Shown one piece after another: positions 8,003-17,910 of a DNA stretch of 64,000 nt (positions are counted from its first letter, which is position 1; every line of letters starts with the position of its first letter). The notes under the pieces were generated by a model. The model made no database searches. It had not been told where the DNA came from and worked only from the letters and a program-made list of their open reading frames with translations. The stretch spans positions 1 to 64,000 of the forward strand of contig JAPPAP010000024.1 of assembly GCA_026705465.1 (NCBI GenBank), written 5' to 3'. The translations under genes and the position numbers were made by a program. The stretch is from a bacterium (lineage in GTDB: Bacteria > Actinomycetota > Acidimicrobiia > Acidimicrobiales > Bin134).

Positions 8003-11000
8003 TTAGCTGCGTATCGTGACGGTCACCGTATCGTCGGATCTGTCATTCGGCGTCTGTGGGCTGTTGTTGTCGGCGATGGTAACGAGGTACCTCGAAGACT
8101 CATCGGAGTAGAGGCTGCTGCCACCGACGCTGGGCCAGTTGGCCCGCACCCGGGCCTGGTAGTACGTGTTGTGTTGCAAGCTTGTCACCGGGATTTCGTA
8201 CGTCCTGTTGGTGGCACCGTCACCGGTGACGTTGACAGTCCTCCAGCCAGTGCAATTTGGTATGGCCGAACCATCACAGGTGCGCCATTGCACGGTGTAA
8301 GTGGAGGTGGTCGTTGTTGTTGTAGCTGGTGTGTAGGAATGGGAGTGGACCCAACCGATCTGCAATTGATGGACGCCGTTGGTGTCGGCGCTCTGCACCA
8401 TGTTGACACCTGTCGGAGTGAACCCATCGCCCGGAGTAGCGGTGCTGCTGGCATTTGCCACTGATCCAGGGCCATCACCGAAGGAAGTGCGGGCTACCAC
8501 CCGGACCTCGTACGCCGATCCGGTGGCCAGACCGGTGATGATGTAGCTGGTGGCGGTGTTGGCCACAGAGCTCGAACTGGTTGACCAGCCTGTCGTTCCC
8601 GGCCGCCGATACTGGACTCGGTAGCCGGAAATGTTCGCTTCTCCAACAGTAGGTGCGGTCCAACTCACGTCCAGTGATCGGATGTTGTTTGCATTCACTC
8701 CAGCACTCACGCCCGTGGGCTGGAATTGTGTCCCCGGGGTTGTGGCGGTGCTCGACGCAGACCACCCACCGTCGCCGTAGGAGTTCGTGGCCAGCACCTG
8801 GAATTCGTGGGCTACGCCAGTCGTCAGGTTGGTGAAGGTGTGCTCGTAAGTACAGGTTCCCGTTCCCGTGTTGTCGCAATAGCTGGGGTCTGTAGTGGGC
8901 AAGAGCCTCACGGTGACCGGCGAGCTCCAGTTAGCCCCAGTTTGGCGCGACCGGACTTTGAATCCGGTCAGATGGGGCTTGTTGACGTCGTCGTTTTCCC
9001 GTGTGTAGGTCCACGTCACGGTAAGCGCCCGGGGATTGGTATTGGGATTGGGATCAGCAACCGTGGGGGTAGTCGGGGCGTTCAATGTGCCCGGCTCACC
9101 GCTGACGCACGACGACCAGTCACCGGAGCCGAGGCTGTTGATCGACTGGATCCTGATGTAGTACCGCACGTTGTTGGTGAGCACATTGCTGGGGAATGTG
9201 TAGCTCACTCCGGTTTGGGCCGCTGATTGGATGGTGGCCTGGCGGGCGCTGGAGAACGCGGAATTGCTGCAACTCGTGCCCCATTGCAGGAAGTAACTGG
9301 TCACTGGGGGTTCGCCAGCCGGCCGGTTCCACGTGACGATTAGTGCGCCGTCCTCCGGGTTGATGGTGATTTCCGTGGGAGGCAGAGCACGGCCAATGAC
9401 ATGCTTGGCGCTTGACCACCGGCTGGCGGCGTCCACGTTGATGGCCTGCACCTGAACTTCGTATTCATTTCTGGGCGTCAGGTTGTTGATGGTGGTCGTA
9501 ACCGCTGGGGGTGTCCCTGTGATCCTCTGCTGGCGGTCGGTGGCCGACCAGCCTTGACCGGCGGTCACGTTGCGCCACTGCACGAAGTAGTCGGTTGGTT
9601 CTGGGGTTCCCGTTGGGGCGGTCCAGGATACGTCGAGTCCGTTGGATGTATTCGTGGAGAGCATCACCGCGGTGGGCTGTCCCGGCGCGGGCCGGGTGCT
9701 GGCCAATCGGTAAGTCTGGGTGAGCGACCATACGCCGGGCCCAGAGGCGGTGACGCCCTGCACCCTTACGTAATAGGTGCCGTTGGATAGGCCAGGGATG
9801 TTGTAGGTGGTGCCACTGATCTGGGTTTCGTTGCAGGATGCGTCCAGCGCGCAGTCGCGGGCGAAGCCGCTGCTGGTGTCCCACTGGATGACGTAGTGGT
9901 TGATGGTAAGCCGTTCACTGGCGGTTGGATTGATAGCGGTAGGAGGACTCCAAGTGGCCGAAATGGTGCCATACACCGGGCTGGTCAGGGCGTTTAGATC
10001 AGGCCAGACGGGCGGGGCCGACCAACCGGGGGTGGCCGAGAGCGCGGGGGAGTAGGGGTCGCTGGGGCCCCGCTGGGCCAATACTCGGACTTCATAGGTT
10101 ACGAAGTTGGTCAGATTCTCGATGGTGTGCGTGAGGGTTTGCCCAGCATCGTGTTGCCGAGTTGACGACCAGCCTTGGCATACGGGCCTGCCCTGTGCGT
10201 TCAGCGGGCAGGGTCGCCACTGCACCAGATACTTGAAGACGGAGCCTGCGTCCTGAGCGGGGGCTTGCCAGGACACGTAGATGAGCTGGTTGCCGGGGTC
10301 CAGTTGCACGTTCTGGGCGGCCCGAAGATTGTACGTGGGGGTTCGAGTGGCGGCGGGCCGAATGGGGGGCGGAACGTAAGGCAGCTGGGTGCCGTCGTCC
10401 GGTGTATCAGCGCCCGGATCCGGCTGCGTTGGATCATCGGGGTTGGGGAGCGGGGTGCCTCCGGCGCGGTGTACGGCGCACTCGTCTCTAGCCTCGGCGC
10501 TGGCCTCGCCCAGCGTCTCGGGGACTCGCAGGCATTCCTCGGCGAACACCACATCGAAGCGGGGCTTCAGATCGACGGCCATGCGCTCCAGCGCGTTCTG
10601 GCGGGCCACCGCCGCCCGACGGGTGCGGGGCAGCGAGCAGATATCGGCAATGCCGTCGCCGTTGACGTCGTGCGGGTAGGTGCGCGGACCGCCGAAGCTC
10701 TTGTTGATGCAGAATGAGGGGCCAGTGACCACTGGGCCGGAGTAATACCGGCTGTCGAGATTGGCTTCCGGCACGGGGGCGGCGGGGACCGGTGGGATGG
10801 TGGTCCCCCGGGCGTTGGCCAGTCGAGGAGCGGCACACTCGTCGTTCCTCTCCGCCGATAGCTCGCCGAACGTCTCCGAAACCGTCAGGCACTCTTGGGC
10901 GAATAAATGGCCGAACAGCAGTTCCAATTCGCTGGCCATCCGCTCCATGGCCAGCTGGCGGGCTGCGGTTGCTCGCTTGGTACGAGGCAGCGAGCAGACG

Positions 11001-11206
11001 TCGTCAATGCCGTCGCCGTCGCCGTCATGCGGGTAGGTAAGCGGTCCACCCAGGCTCTTGTTAATGCAGAATTCCTCGGTGATCTCAACGCTGGTGCTGG
11101 TCTGAGCCGACGCGAACGCGGTGATAGTGGCCACGAGCCCAATGACGGCAACAAATGCACTGCCCAACTGCATTGCCCGCTTGGGTTTGCTGGTGCCGTT
11201 GGACAT
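8003..11206 (-). CDS. Large secreted protein with two Cys/Asp-rich modules and seven fibronectin type III domains
   Basis: The product of about 1067 residues starts with a basic N-terminus and a hydrophobic signal segment (SAFVAVIGLVATITAFASAQ). Two homologous modules of about 85 residues follow (FCINKSLGGPLTYPHD and FCINKSFGGPRTYPHD), each with a DGDGDG/VNGDGI calcium-binding-like loop and conserved cysteines. After a proline-rich linker come seven FN3 domains (W-x-P and Y-x-V-R/Q signatures). No LPxTG or C-terminal membrane anchor is seen, so the protein is secreted or held by another component. ATG 11206 is preferred over ATG 11218 because a GGAGGG site precedes it and overlaps the upstream ATG. 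Confidence 0.85.
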   Translation of the reverse strand: MSNGTSKPKRAMQLGSAFVAVIGLVATITAFASAQTSTSVEITEEFCINKSLGGPLTYPHDGDGDGIDDVCSLPRTKRATAARQLAMERMASELELLFGHLFAQECLTVSETFGELSAERNDECAAPRLANARGTTIPPVPAAPVPEANLDSRYYSGPVVTGPSFCINKSFGGPRTYPHDVNGDGIADICSLPRTRRAAVARQNALERMAVDLKPRFDVVFAEECLRVPETLGEASAEARDECAVHRAGGTPLPNPDDPTQPDPGADTPDDGTQLPYVPPPIRPAATRTPTYNLRAAQNVQLDPGNQLIYVSWQAPAQDAGSVFKYLVQWRPCPLNAQGRPVCQGWSSTRQHDAGQTLTHTIENLTNFVTYEVRVLAQRGPSDPYSPALSATPGWSAPPVWPDLNALTSPVYGTISATWSPPTAINPTASERLTINHYVIQWDTSSGFARDCALDASCNETQISGTTYNIPGLSNGTYYVRVQGVTASGPGVWSLTQTYRLASTRPAPGQPTAVMLSTNTSNGLDVSWTAPTGTPEPTDYFVQWRNVTAGQGWSATDRQQRITGTPPAVTTTINNLTPRNEYEVQVQAINVDAASRWSSAKHVIGRALPPTEITINPEDGALIVTWNRPAGEPPVTSYFLQWGTSCSNSAFSSARQATIQSAAQTGVSYTFPSNVLTNNVRYYIRIQSINSLGSGDWSSCVSGEPGTLNAPTTPTVADPNPNTNPRALTVTWTYTRENDDVNKPHLTGFKVRSRQTGANWSSPVTVRLLPTTDPSYCDNTGTGTCTYEHTFTNLTTGVAHEFQVLATNSYGDGGWSASSTATTPGTQFQPTGVSAGVNANNIRSLDVSWTAPTVGEANISGYRVQYRRPGTTGWSTSSSSVANTATSYIITGLATGSAYEVRVVARTSFGDGPGSVANASSTATPGDGFTPTGVNMVQSADTNGVHQLQIGWVHSHSYTPATTTTTTSTYTVQWRTCDGSAIPNCTGWRTVNVTGDGATNRTYEIPVTSLQHNTYYQARVRANWPSVGGSSLYSDESSRYLVTIADNNSPQTPNDRSDDTVTVTIRS

Positions 11207-11314
11207 GCTGCCCTCCAATTTTCACAGTTGGCGCGCCACTCAATTCGCGGCCCCGAAGCTTATCCCAATCCAGGGACGATCTGGTGAACCCCCAGCCTAG
11301 TTCGGCCCTGTCTG

Positions 11315-13309
11315 TTACAACCTGGCCAGCAGATCGTCTTTGCTGGTGGCGGGGGCCTCGCAGGCGTAGTTGCGGCACACGTAGGCCAAGTCCTCAGTGC
11401 GGTTCTCCCACAGGGGGGAGTCGTAGGGCTCGCCCCAGGCCAGCACGGTGTTGGGCCGGTATTGCTCCCGCACCGCGTCTACCAGGTCGGGGCGGTCGCC
11501 GCTCACCACCACTTCAGTGAGTCCGGTGGCGTTCATGTCTGTTGCCTCCAGCAAATGGCCGAAGCCGCTGGGATGGTTGGCGGCCACCTCGCCCAGCAGG
11601 GCCAGGATGTCTTGGGCCCGGTCCAGATAGTGGGTTCGGCCGGTGAGGGTTCCCAGCCGCAGCAAGGCCACCGCGGCGGCGCTGTTGGCTGAGGGCACGG
11701 CATTGTCAGTGATCTCCTTGGGCCGACAGATCAGCTCCTCGGCATCCGACCCGGTAGTGAACACCCCGCCCCGCTCGTGGTCCCAGAACAGCTCCAACAG
11801 CCCGTCGGAAGCCTGAACCGCCTCGTCGATCCAGCGGGCCTGGCCGGAGGCCTCGCCCAGGCGGGTGAAGGCGTCGGCGATGGCGGCGTAATCGGCGGCA
11901 TAGGCCAAATGGCGGGCCTGAGCCGGGCGGTCGCCGTCCCCCGCCTGCCAGGAGCGCAGCCAACGGCCATCGGGCTGGCGTAGTCGGTCGAGCAGGAACC
12001 CGCCGTTTTTGATGGCGGCCTCCATCCACTGCTGGTTGCCGGTGGCCGCCGCGGCCTCGGCCAAAGCGGCCAGCATGAGGCCGTTCCATTCCAGCAGCAC
12101 CTTGTCATCCAGACCGGGGGGAATGCGCAGGTTGCGGGCCGACAGCAGCCGCTCTCGGCTCAGCTCCACGCTGGCCGGTCGCAGCAGATCGCCCCGTACC
12201 GGACGCCACAAGATGTTGTGACCCTCGAAATTGCCGGCCTCGGTCACCCCGAACCAGGCCATGAACTCGGTGGCGTCGTCGCCTAAAACCGAGGTGATCT
12301 GGTCGGGGGTCCACACGTAGAACCGGCCCTCCTCGCCCTCGGAGTCGGCGTCCAGCGCGGAATAGAAGCCGCCGCTGTCGTGGCGCAGGTCGCGCAGCAC
12401 AAAGCCGATGGTCTCGTCCAGCACCTGGCGGAAGCGGGGCCGTTGGGTCACCTGCCAGGCGTGCAGGTACAGCCGGGCGAACAGGGCGTTGTCGTACAGC
12501 ATCTTCTCGAAGTGGGGCACGATCCATTGGGCGTCCACCGAATAGCGGCTGAAGCCGCCGCCCAAGTGGTCGTAGATCCCCCCCGAGGCCATGGCGTCGA
12601 GCGAGTTGATCACCATGTTGAGCACATCCTGGTCACCGCTGTGGAGGTAGGAGCGCAGCAGCACCTCTTGGCTCATGGTCTGGGGGAACTTGGGGGCGCC
12701 GCCGAAACCGCCCCAGGCGGCGTCGTATTGCTGGCGCAGGGCCGAGGTGGCCTGATTCAGGGCTTCCGAGCCGGTTCCGGCTGGGGCCCGCTGGGGGTCG
12801 GGTTGGATGAGCGCGGTGCGGTTGAGCGACTGGGTGAGCTGGTCGGCCTGGGTGTCGACGTCGGTGCGGCGGTTGACCCACACGTCTTGGATCCGGTTCA
12901 TGATCTCGGTGAACGACGGCATTTGGCCCCGGCTGACCCTGGGGTAGTAGGTGCCACCGTGGAACGGGCGGCCGTCGGGGGTCATGAACACGGTCATGGG
13001 CCATCCGCCCCGGCCGGTGAGCGCCTGCACCGCCTCCATGTAGATGGTGTCCACGTCGGGGCGCTCCTCCCGGTCCACCTTGACGTTGACGAAAAGGTCG
13101 TTCATCACCTTGGCGGTCTCGGGGTCCTCGAACGATTCATGGGCCATGACGTGGCACCAGTGGCAGGCCGAATAGCCCACCGACAACAAGATGGGCTTGT
13201 CGGCGGCCCGGGCCGCGGCAAATGCCTCCTCGCCCCACGGGTACCAGTCCACCGGATTGTCGGCGTGCTGGCGGAGGTAGGGGCTGGTCTCAGCGCCCAG
13301 GCGGTTCAT
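11315..13309 (-). CDS. DUF255 thioredoxin-like domain protein (YyaL/SPATA20 family)
   Basis: The 664-residue protein has the N-terminal thioredoxin-like DUF255 domain with [39 protein letters not shown] (a CxxC motif) and [17 protein letters not shown] long alpha/alpha toroid follows, resembling six-hairpin glycosidases. The family is widespread; its biochemical role is poorly defined, though thiol-disulfide chemistry is suspected. The start at ATG 13309 matches the family N-terminus ([12 protein letters not shown]) and sits 7 nt after a TAGTGT box; the open frame to 13339 adds ten residues without family similarity. It lies divergent from menA. Confidence 0.93.
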   Translation of the reverse strand: MNRLGAETSPYLRQHADNPVDWYPWGEEAFAAARAADKPILLSVGYSACHWCHVMAHESFEDPETAKVMNDLFVNVKVDREERPDVDTIYMEAVQALTGRGGWPMTVFMTPDGRPFHGGTYYPRVSRGQMPSFTEIMNRIQDVWVNRRTDVDTQADQLTQSLNRTALIQPDPQRAPAGTGSEALNQATSALRQQYDAAWGGFGGAPKFPQTMSQEVLLRSYLHSGDQDVLNMVINSLDAMASGGIYDHLGGGFSRYSVDAQWIVPHFEKMLYDNALFARLYLHAWQVTQRPRFRQVLDETIGFVLRDLRHDSGGFYSALDADSEGEEGRFYVWTPDQITSVLGDDATEFMAWFGVTEAGNFEGHNILWRPVRGDLLRPASVELSRERLLSARNLRIPPGLDDKVLLEWNGLMLAALAEAAAATGNQQWMEAAIKNGGFLLDRLRQPDGRWLRSWQAGDGDRPAQARHLAYAADYAAIADAFTRLGEASGQARWIDEAVQASDGLLELFWDHERGGVFTTGSDAEELICRPKEITDNAVPSANSAAAVALLRLGTLTGRTHYLDRAQDILALLGEVAANHPSGFGHLLEATDMNATGLTEVVVSGDRPDLVDAVREQYRPNTVLAWGEPYDSPLWENRTEDLAYVCRNYACEAPATSKDDLLARL

Positions 13310-13316
13310 GGCCCTG

Positions 13317-13322
13317 ACACTA
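13317..13322 (-). promoter_or_regulatory. -10 box for leaderless DUF255 gene
   Basis: On the minus strand TAGTGT lies 7 nt before ATG 13309. Confidence 0.5.
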
Positions 13323-13371
13323 ACGAACTCAGGCACCAACCAACCCAGGCCATCGGCAAGACTTGGCGGCA

Positions 13372-14220
13372 GTGAAGCTCTGGATTCAGGGGGCTCGGCC
13401 CCGAACCCTTCCCGCCGCGCTGGTGCCGGTGGCGGTGGGCACTGCGGTGGCTGCTCCCGATGTGGTGTGGTGGCGGGCGGCGGCGGCGCTTGTGGTGGCA
13501 GTGGCCCTCCAGGTGGGGGTGAACTACGCCAACGACTACTCCGACGGGATTCGGGGCACCGATGCCAATCGGGTGGGGCCGGCCCGACTGGTGGGCGGGG
13601 GCATGGTGGCGCCCGCCCTGGTAAAGCGGGCCGCGTTCGGGGCCTTCGGGGTGGCCGCCGCGGCCGGATTGGCGCTGGCCATTGCCACCGCGCCGTGGCT
13701 GATCGCCGTGGGCCTGGCCTGCATCGTCGCCGGTTGGTACTACACCGGCGGTAGGCGGCCCTACGGCTATGCCGGTTTGGGGGAGGTGGCCGTGTTCGTG
13801 TTCTTCGGCCTGGTGGCCACCACGGGTGCCGCCTTTGTACACACCGAGGAGCTGACCGGGTTGGCCGTGGTTGCTTCGGTGCCGGTGGGCCTGCTGGCCT
13901 CCGCGCTGTTGGTGGCCAACAACTTGCGGGACATTCCCCAAGACCAGGCCGCGGGCAAGCGGACCTTGGCGGTGCGCCTGGGCAGTGGGGGCACCGCTTG
14001 GCTTTATGCCGCGCTGGTGGCCGCCGCCTTCGCGGTGGGGGGCGCGATGGCTGTTGCCCGCCCCTGGGCGCCGCTGACGCTGGCCGCGCTTGGTTTTGCC
14101 ATTCCCGCCGTGATTTTGGCCCTTTCGTCGGCGGAAAAAGCCCCTCTGCTCAACCACACCGCCCGCTTGCACCTGGTGTTCGGCGCGCTGTTGACGGTTG
14201 GCTTGGCGGTCTCGGCCTAG
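13372..14220 (+). CDS. menA: 1,4-dihydroxy-2-naphthoate polyprenyltransferase
   Basis: An integral membrane UbiA-superfamily enzyme (282 residues) that attaches the isoprenoid tail to DHNA in menaquinone synthesis. It begins with [19 protein letters not shown], carries the first Asp-rich prenyl-diphosphate motif [14 protein letters not shown] and the second motif [22 protein letters not shown], and has about eight hydrophobic helices. GTG 13372 gives the family's usual N-terminus; a TTG at 13363 is an alternative. The menG-type methyltransferase that would act next lies about 1.6 kb away on the other strand. Confidence 0.94.
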   Translation: MKLWIQGARPRTLPAALVPVAVGTAVAAPDVVWWRAAAALVVAVALQVGVNYANDYSDGIRGTDANRVGPARLVGGGMVAPALVKRAAFGAFGVAAAAGLALAIATAPWLIAVGLACIVAGWYYTGGRRPYGYAGLGEVAVFVFFGLVATTGAAFVHTEELTGLAVVASVPVGLLASALLVANNLRDIPQDQAAGKRTLAVRLGSGGTAWLYAALVAAAFAVGGAMAVARPWAPLTLAALGFAIPAVILALSSAEKAPLLNHTARLHLVFGALLTVGLAVSA

Positions 14221-14235
14221 CTATTCCAATGGCGC

Positions 14236-15783
14236 CTAGCCCTTCCAGTAGGGGGCGCGCAGGGCCTGCTTGTTGATCTTGCCCATGGCCGACCGGCCCA
14301 GCTGGCCTTCGCTGACGAACTCCACCGACCGGGGGCACTTGTAGTGGGCGATGCGGTCGCGGCAGAAGGCGATGATCTCAGCCGCTTCGGGGGGACGAGC
14401 AGGGTCCGACAGCACCACCAGGGCCTTGAGTTGCTCGCCCATCTCCTCATCGGGCACCCCGATGCAGGCTGCATCGGCCACGCCGGGGTGCTCCACCAGC
14501 ACCTGCTCGGTCTCGGCCGGATAGATGTTCACCCCGCCCGACACCACCATGTCGGAGAACCGGTCGGTTAGGTACAAGAATCCCTCTTCGTCGGTGTAGC
14601 CGATCTCGCCCAGCGTGAACACCCCCGGCCGCAGATGGGCGGCCGCCGTTTTCTCGGGCGCATTGCGATAGCTGATGCCCCGCCCGCTGGTGTCGGCGAA
14701 ATACACCCGCCCCTCTGTGCCTGGGGGAAGCTCGTTGCCGTTCTCGTCCACGATGAGCACCTCAAACGGGGGAATTGGCTGCCCCACCGAGCCGGGATGG
14801 GCCAGCCAGTCCTCGGAGTTGATGTGGCACGAACCGCCCACCTCGGTGGAGCCGTATCCCTCGTAGACGATGGGTCCGAGCCACTCGATGATGGCCCGCT
14901 TCACCGACACCGGGCACGGGGCCCCGCTATGGGTGACCGACTTCAGGCTGTCGGTGCGATAGCGCTGTCGCACCTCGGCGGGCAGGGCCAGCAGCCGGCT
15001 GAAATGGGTGGGCACCATGAACACGGCGTTCACCTGATGGCGGTCGATGGCGGCCAGGGTGGCCTCGGCGTCGAAGCGGCCCAACACCACCACCGGGGCA
15101 CCGCCCATGAGGTTGCGGGTGGCCGCGAACGGCCCGGCGTGGTACAGCGGCCCCACCACCAGGTGGGTGCCGATAGCCGCGTTGGGGGTGGCGCAGGTGG
15201 CGAAATACTCGGCCACCGTGGCCCCGCCCCGGAACAAGGCCGGGGGTGCGTCAACTCCTTTGGGCCGACCGGTGGTGCCCGAGGTGTAGAAGAGGTGGGG
15301 GACCGGCGGTATGTCGGTGGGCGGCGGCTCGTCGGATGTCTGGGCCAGGCTGGGTTCCCAGGGGATCACCCCGGGATGATCGGGGCATCGCCATCCCATC
15401 ACCGGGATGGGTGGCTCGCCGGTGGCGCTCGACACTGCTTGGGCGGCCAACAGGCCCCGTTCGGCGGTCTCCGGGCTTACCAGCAGCAGGGCCGAGGCCG
15501 AGTCCTCCAGGATGTAGGCCAGCTCGTCGGGGGTGAGGTGAAAGTTGACCGGCACCGCGGAAGCCCCGGCCAGCGCGGTGGCCACGTAGGCGATCACCGT
15601 TTCCGCTGAGTTCTCGGCGAACACGGCCAAACGCCGCTCCGGGCCCAGGTCGAGCGAGTGGAGCAGGTTGACCGCTCGGTTCATCACTCGGTCGAGCTCG
15701 GCCCAGCCCAGGGTGATCCGCTGATCGGTCAACGCCATCTGGTCGGGGTTGTCGGCGGGGATGTGCTGGGACAGCAAGGACAT
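14236..15783 (-). CDS. AMP-dependent acyl-CoA synthetase
   Basis: The 515-residue ANL-superfamily ligase has the P-loop-like motif LFYTSGTTGRPKG (about residues 186-198), YEGYGSTEVGG, the hinge motif YLTDRFSDMVVSGGVNIYPAE and a C-terminal catalytic lysine in SAMGKINKQAL. It activates a carboxylic acid as acyl-AMP and then acyl-CoA. The chain length cannot be predicted; it looks like FadD-type ligases rather than MenE, despite the menaquinone neighbours. It begins 12 nt after the menG stop, so mshD, menG and this gene probably form one leftward operon. Confidence 0.92.
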   Translation of the reverse strand: MSLLSQHIPADNPDQMALTDQRITLGWAELDRVMNRAVNLLHSLDLGPERRLAVFAENSAETVIAYVATALAGASAVPVNFHLTPDELAYILEDSASALLLVSPETAERGLLAAQAVSSATGEPPIPVMGWRCPDHPGVIPWEPSLAQTSDEPPPTDIPPVPHLFYTSGTTGRPKGVDAPPALFRGGATVAEYFATCATPNAAIGTHLVVGPLYHAGPFAATRNLMGGAPVVVLGRFDAEATLAAIDRHQVNAVFMVPTHFSRLLALPAEVRQRYRTDSLKSVTHSGAPCPVSVKRAIIEWLGPIVYEGYGSTEVGGSCHINSEDWLAHPGSVGQPIPPFEVLIVDENGNELPPGTEGRVYFADTSGRGISYRNAPEKTAAAHLRPGVFTLGEIGYTDEEGFLYLTDRFSDMVVSGGVNIYPAETEQVLVEHPGVADAACIGVPDEEMGEQLKALVVLSDPARPPEAAEIIAFCRDRIAHYKCPRSVEFVSEGQLGRSAMGKINKQALRAPYWKG

Positions 15784-15795
15784 GGGTAGTCGGCC

Positions 15796-16512
15796 TTAGG
15801 GCTCCCGTGTGGCGGTGATGAGCTGGGCGATGCCGCCGGAGAGCAGCAGATGGTCGACCGCTTCGAACCCGTGGCCGGCCAATAGGCCGAGCATCTCGTC
15901 GGTGGGGGGCATGTAGGCAACCGACTTGGGGAGGTACTCATAGGCGGTGCGATCCGACAGCAGCCCGCCGATCAGGGGGATCACCCGGCCGAAATACAAC
16001 CCGTGGCCAAGGCGCATCACCGGGTGGGACGGCTCGGCCACCTCCAGCAGCGAAACCCGACCGCCCGGACGTACCACCCGGGCCAGTTCGGCGAACAGGC
16101 CGTCCAGATCCACCACATTCCGCAAGGCGAAGCCGCAGGTGATTCCGTCGGCGCTCTGGGCAGGAACCGGAAGGCGCAGTGCGTCGCCCAGCACCATGGG
16201 AGCGTGCAGCTTGCCCGAGGCCCGGTACTTCTGGGCCGCATGGAGCATGCCCGCCGACATATCGAATCCCACTGGCTTGAATCCAGCGGCCTCCAGGTCT
16301 CGACACAGGTCCCCGGTCCCGCAGGCCAGGTCGTACACCCGAGCCCCAGCCGGCAGCTGCAGCTCCCGCACCGACCGCCGCCGCCACCGACAGTCCATGC
16401 CAAAGGTCAGCAGGCGGTTGAGCAGGTCGTAGCGGGGAGCGATGGCGTCGAACATCGACCGCACCGCGGCCACCTTGTCCTGGCCCTGGGGCAGCGCAGA
16501 GTCAGAGCTCAT
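15796..16512 (-). CDS. menG: Demethylmenaquinone methyltransferase (UbiE/MenG family)
   Basis: The 238-residue class I SAM methyltransferase has family signatures VRSMFDAIAPRYDLLNRLLTFG near the N-terminus, the SAM motif VYDLACGTGDLCRDLE, and GFALRNVVDLDG. It performs the last step of menaquinone synthesis, methylating the naphthoquinone ring after MenA. Its ATG overlaps the stop of the upstream mshD-like gene by 4 nt, which indicates translational coupling. The C-terminal half, with LIGGLLSDRTAYEYLPKSV, is typical of UbiE. Confidence 0.94.
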   Translation of the reverse strand: MSSDSALPQGQDKVAAVRSMFDAIAPRYDLLNRLLTFGMDCRWRRRSVRELQLPAGARVYDLACGTGDLCRDLEAAGFKPVGFDMSAGMLHAAQKYRASGKLHAPMVLGDALRLPVPAQSADGITCGFALRNVVDLDGLFAELARVVRPGGRVSLLEVAEPSHPVMRLGHGLYFGRVIPLIGGLLSDRTAYEYLPKSVAYMPPTDEMLGLLAGHGFEAVDHLLLSGGIAQLITATREP

Positions 16513-17204
16513 TCGGCCATCAGCCGGTAGGCCCGGTTGGTGGAGTGGAGGTCGAAGCCCAGGCTGCGGTAGGTGGCCACCGCCGGGTCGTTGTCCGACT
16601 CCACATACAGGAAGCCCACCGTGAGCCCCTGATCAGCCAGATAGTCGAGTCCGGCCAGGGTCATGGGTTTGCCCAGTCCCTGGCCGTGGAAGTCGGGGTC
16701 CACCGCGATGGCGTAGATCTCGCCCCCCGGCGGAGTCTCGTCGGAGTGGACTTTGGTCCAACAGAACCCGGCCAGTTGTCCGCTCTGCTCGTAGAGCCGG
16801 AACCCGTCAGCGTTGAACCAGTCCTCGGCCATGCGGTCGGCCAGATCGCTGGGGGTCAGGCCCCCCTGCTCAGGATGCCAGTGGAAGGCCCGGTTGTTCA
16901 CCCGCAGGAAGTCTTGGTCGTCGGCGCCGGGGACAAAGGCCCGGGTGGCGATGGAGGAGCGGTCGGCAGGCAGGGGCCGTTGCATCCGCCAGAGATCACG
17001 GTAGGGGGCAAAGCCCAGCCCGACGGCAAAGGCATCGTCGTCGGCGCTGGCCCGCTCGATCCACAGCTGCACCCGCTGTCCGGCCTCGGCTTGGCCGAGG
17101 ACTACCTTGATCTGACTGGCTGCGCTGTCGTCTCGAGGCTGGTCGGGGCCCACGGTGATCGACCAGGAGAACTCTCCCTGGTCGGGGCGGACAACCGTGA
17201 GCAT
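16509..17204 (-). CDS. mshD: Mycothiol synthase-like GNAT acetyltransferase
   Basis: The 231-residue protein has a C-terminal GNAT domain very like MshD: FLRVNNRAFHWHPEQGGLT, then FCWTKVHSD, IYAIAVDPDFHGQGLGKPM (acetyl-CoA loop) and SDNDPAVATYRSLGF. MshD makes mycothiol from desacetylmycothiol. Known MshD proteins have two GNAT domains and about 300 residues; here the N-terminal domain is shortened. The start at ATG 17204 lies 10 nt after a TACCGT box; the frame stays open further upstream but would overlap the divergent nth promoter. A related but different GNAT specificity remains possible. Confidence 0.72.
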   Translation of the reverse strand: MLTVVRPDQGEFSWSITVGPDQPRDDSAASQIKVVLGQAEAGQRVQLWIERASADDDAFAVGLGFAPYRDLWRMQRPLPADRSSIATRAFVPGADDQDFLRVNNRAFHWHPEQGGLTPSDLADRMAEDWFNADGFRLYEQSGQLAGFCWTKVHSDETPPGGEIYAIAVDPDFHGQGLGKPMTLAGLDYLADQGLTVGFLYVESDNDPAVATYRSLGFDLHSTNRAYRLMAE

Positions 17205-17214
17205 CACAGGGACC

Positions 17215-17220
17215 ACGGTA
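17215..17220 (-). promoter_or_regulatory. -10 box for mshD-menG-acyl-CoA synthetase operon
   Basis: On the minus strand TACCGT lies 10 nt before ATG 17204. Confidence 0.4.
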
Positions 17221-17249
17221 GCGGCCCCAACTTCCCACGCCGAGGTCGC

Positions 17250-17255
17250 TAACCT
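17250..17255 (+). promoter_or_regulatory. -10 box for leaderless nth
   Basis: TAACCT lies 7 nt before ATG 17263. Confidence 0.55.
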
Positions 17256-17262
17256 CCCGGCG

Positions 17263-17904
17263 ATGGGTAAGCCGCGTACCCCCAAGGGCCGGGCCAAGCG
17301 CACGCACGAGCTTCTGGCCGAGGAATATCCCGAGGCGATATGCGAGCTGGACCACGACAATGCCTTCCAGCTTCTGGTGGCTACCATCTTGTCGGCCCAG
17401 TGCACCGACAAGCGGGTGAACATGGTGACCCCTGACCTCTTCGCCGCCTACCCCACTCCCGAGGACTTGGCCGAAGCGCCTCTGGCCCATGTGGAGGAGT
17501 TGGTTCGATCCACCGGGTTCTTCGCCACCAAGGCTCGCAACATCGTGGGCATGGCCCAAGACCTGGTCAATCACTTCGACGGGGAGGTGCCGGGCAAGAT
17601 GTCCGATCTGGTGAGCCTGCCCGGCGTGGGCCGCAAGACGGCCAACGTGGTGCGCAGTGTGGCTCTGGGCTTGCCCGGCCTCCCGGTGGACACCCACGTG
17701 GGCCGTATCACCGGCCTGTTGGGCATCACCGAGCACAAAGACCCGGTGAAGATCGAATTGGAGCTGAACCCCATGGTGCCCGCCGCCGAGCGGGGCGAGT
17801 TCTCCCTGCGGCTCATCCTCCACGGCCGCCGGGTGTGCATCGCCCGCCGCCCCCGCTGTCACGAGTGCGTGCTGGCCTCCTTTTGCCCGTCGGCGGGCAG
17901 CTGA
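17263..17904 (+). CDS. nth: Endonuclease III
   Basis: A base-excision-repair glycosylase/AP lyase (213 residues) acting on oxidised pyrimidines. It carries LLVATILSAQCTDKRVN, the helix-hairpin-helix LPGVGRKTANVVRSV containing the catalytic lysine, the catalytic aspartate in VDTHVGR, and the 4Fe-4S cluster motif C-x6-C-x2-C-x5-C near the C-terminus (CIARRPRCHECVLASFC). All key residues are present. The start is ATG 17263. It is transcribed away from the mshD operon and ends 6 nt before the stop of the convergent RCC1-repeat gene. Confidence 0.96.
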   Translation: MGKPRTPKGRAKRTHELLAEEYPEAICELDHDNAFQLLVATILSAQCTDKRVNMVTPDLFAAYPTPEDLAEAPLAHVEELVRSTGFFATKARNIVGMAQDLVNHFDGEVPGKMSDLVSLPGVGRKTANVVRSVALGLPGLPVDTHVGRITGLLGITEHKDPVKIELELNPMVPAAERGEFSLRLILHGRRVCIARRPRCHECVLASFCPSAGS

Positions 17905-17910
17905 CTCGCC

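Noticed and set aside
12380..13375. 331-codon plus-strand frame opposite the DUF255 gene
   Set aside because: It is antisense to conserved motifs and shows no domain.
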